Assembly: GCA_018222695.1 (NCBI GenBank)
Contig: JAAEZV010000121.1
Coordinates: forward strand, 1-5,575
Direction: 5' to 3'
Origin: Gammaproteobacteria bacterium
GTDB lineage: Bacteria; Pseudomonadota; Gammaproteobacteria; Pseudomonadales; Halieaceae
Length of the DNA: 5,575 nt
Below the pieces are notes generated by a model that was given only the letters and a program-made list of their open reading frames with translations, was not told the origin of the DNA and did no database searches. This document shows positions 1-5,073 of the stretch, piece after piece. A program made the translations under genes and the position numbers. Position 1 is the stretch's first letter. Each line of letters starts with the position of its first letter.

Positions 1-711
1 GTCCTCGCTGCCGTCTCCGGCGTCATCAGAGGGTGCCGCCTCAGCGCCATCACCCGAATCGCCATCGGCTGCCGCTTCGCCTTCGCCATCTGCCTCAGCG
101 TCGACAACCTCCTCTTCTTCCTCTTTCGCAGCTCTCGGGGCGACGACAGAGGCAACCGTGAGGTCGTACTCCTCACCCTGCTCCAGCGCGGTAGAGGTGA
201 CGCCTTCTGGGAGTGTGATATCGGACAAGTGGACGATCTGGCCCATTTCGACCTCGAGCATATCGACTTCGAGATATTCCGGGAGATCTTTGGGCAGACA
301 CTGAACTTCGATATCCGTGGCCTGCTTCTGAATCATGCCGCCTTCGAGCTTGACCCCAGCGCATTCCTCTTCGTTAACGAAGTGCAAAGGCACATTCACC
401 TTGATCGCCTGATCCATTCGGATACGAAGGAAGTCGGCGTGCATGGGAAAGCCTTTTGCGGGATGACGCTGGATGTCCTTGATGATGGCGTTTTCGGATT
501 CGCCACCGACCTGCACTTCGAGAATGGAACTGAAGCAGGCTTCGTTTTCCAGCATGTGCTCGAAATCCTTGCGGATCAGCGTGAGACTTTGGGCGGGCTT
601 ATTCGCCCCATAAATGACGGCGGGTATTTTACCCTCGAGTCGACGCAGGCGGCGGCTCGCACCTTTCCCCTGGTCGGCTCGCGCCTCTGCAATAACAACA
701 AAGTCAGACAT
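1..711 (-). CDS. rplY: Large ribosomal subunit protein bL25 (CTC/TL5 form), 3' end outside the window
   Basis: This gene encodes the 5S rRNA-binding protein of the 50S subunit in its long, two-domain CTC form. The frame is open for 237 codons from the ATG at 709-711 to the window edge, without a stop. Residues 1 to about 92 form the L25 beta-barrel domain, with the typical N-terminal block RADQGKGASRRLRR, then GKIPAVIYG, and later HPAKGFPMHADFLRI. Residues about 95-185 form the C-terminal TL5/CTC domain (VNVPLHFVNEEE, then EVDMLEVEMGQIVHLSDI). From about residue 190 the protein becomes a low-complexity Glu/Asp/Ala/Gly tail that is still open at the edge. The start is supported by AGGAG at 719-723, 7 nt upstream. 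The gene follows prs with a 67-nt gap and is probably co-transcribed; in related genomes pth comes next. Identity is very secure, but the full length of the tail is unknown. Confidence 0.97.
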   Translation of the reverse strand, partial: MSDFVVIAEARADQGKGASRRLRRLEGKIPAVIYGANKPAQSLTLIRKDFEHMLENEACFSSILEVQVGGESENAIIKDIQRHPAKGFPMHADFLRIRMDQAIKVNVPLHFVNEEECAGVKLEGGMIQKQATDIEVQCLPKDLPEYLEVDMLEVEMGQIVHLSDITLPEGVTSTALEQGEEYDLTVASVVAPRAAKEEEEEVVDAEADGEGEAAADGDSGDGAEAAPSDDAGDGSED

Positions 712-718
712 GGTCTGG

Positions 719-723
719 CTCCT
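719..723 (-). promoter_or_regulatory. Ribosome binding site of rplY
   Basis: On the minus strand AGGAG, inside AAAAAAGGAG, lies 7 nt before the rplY ATG. It is one of the clearest Shine-Dalgarno sequences in the window. It fits a highly expressed ribosomal protein and fixes the start codon. Confidence 0.85.
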
Positions 724-730
724 TTTTTAG

Positions 731-761
731 CACCACTTTGCCTGCGACCGACGCGGTGGTG
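731..761 (-). promoter_or_regulatory. Stem-loop in the rplY leader, possible control element
   Basis: On the minus strand CACCAC (761-756) can pair with GTGGTG (736-731). A small inner GCG/CGC pairing encloses a TCGGT loop at 744-754. The outer stem ends about 7 nt before the rplY Shine-Dalgarno. It is followed by an A-run rather than a U-run, so it is not an intrinsic terminator for minus-strand transcription. In E. coli, L25 is known to autoregulate rplY through its leader; whether this hairpin does something similar is inference. It could also be a read-through or processing structure, or chance in GC-rich DNA. Confidence 0.4.
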
Positions 762-778
762 GGTGGGTAAAACACTGC

Positions 779-1732
779 TTAAGACAGATCAAACAGTGCG
801 CTAATGGATTCCTCGTTGCTAACCCGGCGAATGGACTCAGCCAGTAAATCAGCAATCGTCAGCTGTCGGATCTTGCCGACGGCCAGTGCCTCACTCGACA
901 GTGGAATCGTGTCTGTGACGACCAATTCGTCGAGCTGCGAATTCTTGATGTTCTCGAGGGCCTTGCCTGATAAGACGGCGTGGGTGCAATAAGACACCAC
1001 TTTCAATGCCCCACGTTGTTTGAGCGCATTGGCCGCTGTGCATAAAGTGCCCGCAGTATCGACCATGTCGTCGACCAGAATGGCGGTACGGCCGTCTACG
1101 TCGCCAATCAGGTTCATCACTTCGGCTTCGTTGGCGCGCGGACGGCGCTTGTCGATGATGGCTAAGTCAGCGTCGTCCAACTGCTTGGCGATGGCTCGCG
1201 CTCTCACCACCCCTCCGATATCGGGGGACACGACGATTAAGTTCTCGTAATCGCAGCGCACAATATCGGCATTGAGAATCGAAGAGGCGTAGACGTTGTC
1301 TACCGGCACCGTGAAGAAGCCCTGAATCTGCTCTGCGTGCAGGTCAACGGTGAGTACCCGGTCTACACCCACCCCTACCATGGTATCGGCGACCACCTTG
1401 GCGGAAATCGGCACGCGGGCCGAGCGGACGCGTCGGTCCTGGCGCGCGTAGCCAAAGTAGGGCACCACTGCCGTGATGCGCCCCGCCGAAGCGCGGCGCA
1501 GGGCGTCGATGATGAGCAGCAGTTCGATGATATTGTCATTGGTTGGGTGGCAGGTGCTCTGCAGTACAAACACGTCTTTGCCGCGCACGTTTTCGTTCAG
1601 CTCAACGGTGATCTCACCATCTGAGAACTTGCTGACCGCCGCGTTGCCCATCGCAAGGTAAAGCCGGTCCGCAACCTTGCGCGCGAGCGCAGGATTGGCG
1701 TTGCCTGTAAACACCATCATTTTCGATGACAT
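779..1732 (-). CDS. prs: Ribose-phosphate pyrophosphokinase (PRPP synthetase)
   Basis: This cytosolic enzyme transfers pyrophosphate from ATP to ribose 5-phosphate to make PRPP, the precursor of purines, pyrimidines, NAD, histidine and tryptophan. The product is 317 residues, against 315 in E. coli. The class I landmarks are in order: FSDGE at 36-40, the RQDRR loop of the ATP site at 97-101, the [11 protein letters not shown] signature at 130-140 with its catalytic-site His132, the flexible-loop lysine in IIDKRRP (Lys195), and the PRPP-binding loop [13 protein letters not shown] at 218-230. Nothing looks damaged. GAGG 7 nt upstream supports the ATG start. The gene follows tRNA-Gln by only 24 nt with no room for a full promoter between them. 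It is therefore probably expressed from the upstream message, whose prs-proximal end would be made by tRNA 3' processing. Confidence 0.98.
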   Translation of the reverse strand: MSSKMMVFTGNANPALARKVADRLYLAMGNAAVSKFSDGEITVELNENVRGKDVFVLQSTCHPTNDNIIELLLIIDALRRASAGRITAVVPYFGYARQDRRVRSARVPISAKVVADTMVGVGVDRVLTVDLHAEQIQGFFTVPVDNVYASSILNADIVRCDYENLIVVSPDIGGVVRARAIAKQLDDADLAIIDKRRPRANEAEVMNLIGDVDGRTAILVDDMVDTAGTLCTAANALKQRGALKVVSYCTHAVLSGKALENIKNSQLDELVVTDTIPLSSEALAVGKIRQLTIADLLAESIRRVSNEESISALFDLS

Positions 1733-1739
1733 TCTTTTA

Positions 1740-1743
1740 CCTC
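1740..1743 (-). promoter_or_regulatory. Ribosome binding site of prs
   Basis: GAGG on the minus strand lies 7 nt before the prs ATG. It sits in the short spacer between the tRNA CCA end and prs. After RNase cleavage at the tRNA 3' end, the prs message would carry a 5' leader of only about 24 nt containing this site. Confidence 0.75.
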
Positions 1744-1756
1744 ACCCTATGAAAGA

Positions 1757-1831
1757 TGGCTGGGGCGGGAGGATTCGAACCTCCGAATGGCGGGATCAAA
1801 ACCCGCTGCCTTGCCACTTGGCGACGCCCCA
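1757..1831 (-). tRNA. tRNA-Gln (anticodon UUG)
   Basis: This is a complete 75-nt cloverleaf on the minus strand with an encoded CCA. The acceptor stem is TGGGGCG/CGCCCCA, the anticodon stem GCGGG/CCCGC encloses loop TTTTGAT (1795-1801), and the T arm is GGAGG-TTCGAAT-CCTCC. The anticodon TTG is at 1797-1799. Known GlnRS identity features are visible: weak U1-A72 pair, G2 and G3, G10, U35, G36, A37 and discriminator G73. The gene lies 9 nt after the ispE stop and 24 nt before the prs start, so it is very likely excised from a polycistronic transcript by RNase P and 3' processing enzymes. I saw no convincing tRNA promoter in the 3' end of ispE. Confidence 0.98.
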
Positions 1832-1840
1832 ACAAACCCT

Positions 1841-2692
1841 TTACTCAACTACCCGCATTTCGGGTATTCGGTCCACGCCCTCGGCCACGACAACATTCAA
1901 CCCATCCGGGGCCTCGGCCGCAATTTGGCGCGCTGATTCCTCTGTCTCCAGCGCGGCAAAAACGCAGGCGCCACTGCCGGTCATTCTTGCCATTGGGGAG
2001 TGCCGATCGAGCCATTCCCACGCTTGCTGAACCTCAGGGTAGCGCGGCAGCACAACGTCTTGTAAATCGTTGTGACCAGCCCCTGAAAAAAAGGCCTGCA
2101 CTGTAATGGGCAGGGTGTGACGTGTCAACGCGGGATCGGCGAAGATTTCGGCAGTACTGACGGTGCAGTCCGGCTGAGCAATGACAAACCACCGCTTCGG
2201 TAAAGTGAGGGCGGATAGCACCTCACCCACTCCTTCTGCCCAGGCATTCTGGCCCATCACAAAGACCGAGACATCGGCTCCCAGCGGCGTCGCCAAGCGC
2301 TGCAAAACGTCCTGGTCCAGCCCTAGCCCCCACAATCGATTGAGCGCCAGCAAGGTAGTCCCTGCATTGGAGCTGCCCCCGCCCAAACCGCCACCTCGTG
2401 GAATGCGTTTGTGGATATGAATATGGGCGCCGCGGTCTGGCTGCCCGAGCGTGTGGGCTGCCCGCAGAATCAGATTCTGCCCGGGCGCAATATCGTCCGT
2501 ATCACCCGTCAGCGTGACGCCCGGTTCCGCACGGGCCTCGAAACGCATATCGTCGCCCCAGTTGAGTAACTGAAAGACTGTCTGCAGTGAGTGATAACCA
2601 TCGGGGCGGCGCCCGGTCACATGTAGAAATAAATTGAGCTTCGCGGGGGAGCAGGTCTCAATTGCTGTCACGGTGTCGGACTGAACTCCCAT
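1841..2692 (-). CDS. ispE: 4-diphosphocytidyl-2-C-methyl-D-erythritol kinase
   Basis: This GHMP-family kinase phosphorylates the 2-hydroxyl of CDP-methylerythritol in the MEP pathway of isoprenoid precursor synthesis, in the cytosol. The chosen start gives 283 residues, the same length as E. coli IspE. Visible motifs are PAKLNLFL (16-23, with substrate-site Lys18), GRRPDGYH (27-34), the glycine-rich ATP loop RGGGLGGGSSNA (99-110), LGADVSVFV with the catalytic Asp140, AEGVGE (152-157) and the C-terminal GHMP motif MTGSGACVF (237-245). Arg99 replaces the usual Met before the glycine loop, and Ser142 replaces the usual Pro; both look tolerable. The frame extends upstream to 2797, but that part lies within lolB and lacks IspE-like sequence. 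The ATG at 2692 overlaps lolB by 25 nt. Its only SD-like string (AAAGG) is 13 nt away, suggesting translational coupling to lolB. Confidence 0.97.
   Translation of the reverse strand: MGVQSDTVTAIETCSPAKLNLFLHVTGRRPDGYHSLQTVFQLLNWGDDMRFEARAEPGVTLTGDTDDIAPGQNLILRAAHTLGQPDRGAHIHIHKRIPRGGGLGGGSSNAGTTLLALNRLWGLGLDQDVLQRLATPLGADVSVFVMGQNAWAEGVGEVLSALTLPKRWFVIAQPDCTVSTAEIFADPALTRHTLPITVQAFFSGAGHNDLQDVVLPRYPEVQQAWEWLDRHSPMARMTGSGACVFAALETEESARQIAAEAPDGLNVVVAEGVDRIPEMRVVE
1850..1866 (-). other. Perfect hairpin at the ispE 3' end, before tRNA-Gln
   Basis: TACCCG and CGGGTA form a perfect 6-bp stem around a 5-nt loop inside the last ispE codons, 18 nt before the tRNA 5' end. No T-run follows on either strand, so it is not an intrinsic terminator. 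It could mark or protect the 3' end left after RNase P cuts the tRNA from the message, but that role is inference. Confidence 0.35.
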
Positions 2693-3246
2693 TGCGAGAT
2701 AATGACCTTTATTTCCACGCCGGTGCCACGGATTGTAACCCGCGAGGGTGCCTGCCAGGGGGGGACTGCCTGCCATTCGGTCACCTCGACTCTCCAAACT
2801 GATGAATCGGGTTCAGCACCCAATAACCAATGCCCCAGTGTCTCTGGAGGAATGGTGGTCAAAGCGGTGATGGCAGGTGAGTCGGGGTCCAAGTCAGACA
2901 GTGGGCGAACCTGCTCTCCGTCGCGCCATGTGAGTTGGTCATCCCAACGCTCTATTGTCTGGCGGTTCATGGAGAACGGGCCCGACACCGTGATGGCATC
3001 ACTCTGTGGCGTGCTCCGGGCCCAATGAAAACGGGCGGTCTCCGTGACGCCTTGGTGAGTGAAAGAGGCTTTCCCTTTGGCTTCCCAGTCGACAAGGCCA
3101 CCGGGCACCCTTGGGAGCGTCTGTACCGACTCCTCGCTCTTCGGGTCGTTACTGGCGCAACTTGTGGTGAGGAGGGCTGCTAATCCGATCCAAAGCCAAG
3201 CCGCGACGCAGCGGCCTCGACACCTTGAGCTCAGGCGCTGGATCAC
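2668..3246 (-). CDS. lolB: Outer-membrane lipoprotein insertion protein LolB
   Basis: LolB is the outer-membrane receptor that takes lipoproteins from the periplasmic carrier LolA and inserts them into the outer membrane. The 192-residue product has an Arg-rich n-region (residues 4-12), a hydrophobic core (14-28) and a lipobox-like TTSC with Cys30. The residue after Cys is Ala, compatible with outer-membrane sorting because Asp there would retain it in the inner membrane. Family-like segments are GKASFTHQG with ARFHW (58-75), the loop VSGPFSM (87-93), TIPPETLGHWLLG (131-143), equivalent to the Pro-rich/SLRQWILG region of E. coli LolB, and the final strands RVTIRGTGVEIKVIISQWEF (169-188). Sequence identity is low, as is normal for LolB, but position next to ispE and hemA supports the call. 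The start is a GTG at 3244-3246 overlapping the upstream TGA; no other early start codon is available. Confidence 0.92.
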   Translation of the reverse strand: MIQRLSSRCRGRCVAAWLWIGLAALLTTSCASNDPKSEESVQTLPRVPGGLVDWEAKGKASFTHQGVTETARFHWARSTPQSDAITVSGPFSMNRQTIERWDDQLTWRDGEQVRPLSDLDPDSPAITALTTIPPETLGHWLLGAEPDSSVWRVEVTEWQAVPPWQAPSRVTIRGTGVEIKVIISQWEFSPTP

Positions 3247-4967
3247 GGCAGTTCAGCGCCCAGCCGGTTCACCGTCTCGAGAATGATGGGATGGTCGGGC
3301 ACCCGACCCAATCCGTCGCGCCACACGTCTCGCGCCTCGAATTGCCTGCCCTGGACCCACAGCACCTCTCCGAGGTGCGCCGCGACTTCCGGGTCTGGGA
3401 AGGCCTTATGTGCCTCGCGCAGCAGCGCCTCGGACTCGCTGTACTGACCCAGCTTGTAATAAACCCACCCCAGACTGTCGAGAATGGCGGGATCACCGGG
3501 CGATAGGGCGAGCGCGCGCTCAATCAGGGTAGCTGCCTCTTCATAACGCTGCGTGTGGTTGGTCAGCGTGTAGCCCAGGGCATTGAGGGTGGCGGCGTGG
3601 TCAGGATCCTGCGCGAGAATGCTGCGCAGGTCGTTTTCCATCGCTCCCAGTTGGCCTTCCGACTCGTGCACCATCGCGCGGCCATAGAGTAGAGAGAACG
3701 ACTGCGGAAAAGCGATCAGGCCTCGGTCATAGGCTTTGAGGGATTCACCCGACCAGTCTCGCAGTGAGTCAGCTTCGAGCAAAAAAAGCTGCTCTGCCGC
3801 GCTCGGGTATGCGCGCCGCTGATCGTCGAAGAACGTTTTGATGTCGCTGGCGAACGCGGTGTCGATCAATAACTGGGCGGCGAGGGCCTTAGCATCGCGA
3901 AACTCCCGCGAGGGGCCCACCGCGGCGAAAGCAGCAATAGCCTCGGGGTAACGATCGTTGGCCATCTCGATTCGGCCGACGTAGTAGTGCGCCTCGTCAA
4001 GCCGCTCTCCCAGCGCTATCAGCTGCTCAAATTTGTTCAGCGCCTCGTCGAAATATTCGAGTTCAAAGTCGAGCAGTGCGGCAGTTGACAGGAGCTCGGC
4101 ATTTTCCGCGTCGCGTTCAAGCAACAAAACAAACTGTGCACGGGCGCCCGTGTAGTTCCCCTCCGATCCGAGCAGTCGGGCGTACTGCAGGCGCAGTTCC
4201 TGATTGTCGGGATAACGCGAGACAGTGGTCGCGAGCAAATCAAAAGGCTTACTGGAGCCCTGGTCCAGCATGAGCTGGGTCCAAAGCATGACAGCCCGAA
4301 TATCTTCTGGAGAGCGTTCAAGCACAGGCACAATGAAGGACTCTGCCTGCTTGAAATCGCCCTCAAGTCGCGCCAGCAGGCTAGCCGCGATGGCCGCCTG
4401 GTCATCTTCTGGCCACTGCGCAGCAATAGCGCGGATAGCCTCGGCAATCGCCAACTGACTGCCCTCATCCAGCGTGTCATACGTGCCGAGGTTGGTCGCG
4501 ACATTGACCGGATGGCCGTGCTCAAAGGCGAGCTTGGCGTAATACACGGCATCGACCGGGCGTCCCGCTCTCGACAGCCACCCCGATGCAGCGGCGGCGG
4601 CCGCGCCATCATCCGAGTCTAGTTCAACCAATCTCACCGCCATCATGGCGGCCCGATCCGTGTCGTTGACGAACTCTGCCAGTCGCAGTGCGCGCCGCGC
4701 CAGCGCCGGGTCCTCCAGTAACACAGCCTGCTCGGACAGTAACGCGAGACCCTGATCAAAATCACGTTGGCGTAAGGCGAATTCGGCCTGCAACAGCGGT
4801 AGCAGGCTGTCATCCGGAATCGGCGTCTCTGGTCGCGCTTCAGGTGCCTCAGCGATCTCCGCATTGTCAAGCGCCACCGGCGCCTCGACGCTCATGTCGG
4901 GTGCGGATGTGGCGCAACCTGCGAGAAACAGTGCGAGCGTGATGGAAGCGGAGCGTGAGGCAATCAT
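3243..4967 (-). CDS. lbcA: TPR-repeat outer-membrane lipoprotein, probable LbcA-type protease adaptor
   Basis: The 574-residue product has a short signal peptide ending in a canonical lipobox, LAGC, with Cys18 followed by Ala. This predicts a lipoprotein sorted to the periplasmic face of the outer membrane. Residues about 20-52 are an acidic, Pro/Ala-rich linker. From about 55 on the protein is helical solenoid. The clearest tetratricopeptide repeats are around 257-350 and 424-555, including LNALGYTL (461-468), ILDSLGWVYYKLGQY (495-509) and VAAHLGEVLWVQGRQFEAR (528-546). The family and the hemA-lolB position match P. aeruginosa PA4667. As I recall, that protein is LbcA, a TPR lipoprotein that binds the carboxy-terminal protease CtpA and helps it degrade peptidoglycan hydrolases. 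That role is inferred here, and CtpA is not in the window. No strong SD precedes the ATG at 4965-4967, but the signal peptide fits this start. The stop overlaps lolB by 4 nt. Confidence 0.9.
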   Translation of the reverse strand: MIASRSASITLALFLAGCATSAPDMSVEAPVALDNAEIAEAPEARPETPIPDDSLLPLLQAEFALRQRDFDQGLALLSEQAVLLEDPALARRALRLAEFVNDTDRAAMMAVRLVELDSDDGAAAAAASGWLSRAGRPVDAVYYAKLAFEHGHPVNVATNLGTYDTLDEGSQLAIAEAIRAIAAQWPEDDQAAIAASLLARLEGDFKQAESFIVPVLERSPEDIRAVMLWTQLMLDQGSSKPFDLLATTVSRYPDNQELRLQYARLLGSEGNYTGARAQFVLLLERDAENAELLSTAALLDFELEYFDEALNKFEQLIALGERLDEAHYYVGRIEMANDRYPEAIAAFAAVGPSREFRDAKALAAQLLIDTAFASDIKTFFDDQRRAYPSAAEQLFLLEADSLRDWSGESLKAYDRGLIAFPQSFSLLYGRAMVHESEGQLGAMENDLRSILAQDPDHAATLNALGYTLTNHTQRYEEAATLIERALALSPGDPAILDSLGWVYYKLGQYSESEALLREAHKAFPDPEVAAHLGEVLWVQGRQFEARDVWRDGLGRVPDHPIILETVNRLGAELP

Positions 4968-5025
4968 GGGTCGTCATAGTGCCACAAAGGCGCGAAACCC
5001 CTGCGGCGTGTTAGTCAGCAGTAAA

Positions 5026-5034
5026 TGCTATGAT
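5026..5034 (+). promoter_or_regulatory. Candidate extended -10 promoter of hemA
   Basis: TGCTATGAT carries the TGn extension and a 5/6 match to TATAAT (TATGAT at 5029-5034). No good -35 lies 15-18 bp upstream; the best is gtgtta at 5008-5013, matching 3 of 6 at 15-bp spacing. Recognition would therefore depend on the extended -10. Transcription would begin near 5041, giving hemA a leader of roughly 33 nt. Confidence 0.5.
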
Positions 5035-5038
5035 AGCA
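5030..5038 (-). promoter_or_regulatory. Candidate extended -10 promoter of the lbcA-lolB-ispE-prs-rplY operon
   Basis: Read on the minus strand, the same palindrome gives TGCTATCAT: a TGn extension and TATCAT, again 5/6 to consensus. No -35 match is visible upstream. Transcription would begin near 5023 and leave a leader of about 55 nt before the lipoprotein ATG. I found no better promoter candidate for the operon in the 106-nt gap. Confidence 0.42.
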
Positions 5039-5073
5039 AGTTGGGATGAATGGCGAGGGTCCTGACCGAAGCC

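Noticed and set aside
731..761. Intrinsic terminator between prs and rplY
   Set aside because: The stem is followed on the minus strand by an A-run, not a U-run, so it does not fit a terminator in the direction of transcription.
229..804. 191-codon open frame on the plus strand, antisense to rplY
   Set aside because: It lies opposite a secure bL25 gene, and its composition mirrors the rplY codons. It has no recognisable motif and no upstream SD. It is a shadow frame in GC-rich coding DNA.
1677..2106. Plus-strand frames of 117 and 116 codons crossing the tRNA
   Set aside because: They run through the tRNA-Gln gene in antisense and through ispE. No protein-coding signal was seen.
2693..2797. 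N-terminal extension of ispE to an ATG at 2797 (318 residues)
   Set aside because: The extra 35 residues lie wholly within lolB and do not resemble IspE N-termini. The start at 2692 gives the family length of 283.
4037..4612. 191-codon minus-strand frame inside the TPR lipoprotein gene
   Set aside because: It is a different frame of the same strand as a well-supported gene. Its product is Arg/Ser/Pro-rich with no domain, typical of out-of-frame reading.
4968..4977. Alternative upstream ATG for the TPR lipoprotein at 4975-4977
   Set aside because: It is 10 nt from the chosen start and out of frame. The start at 4967 directly gives a canonical signal peptide and lipobox.
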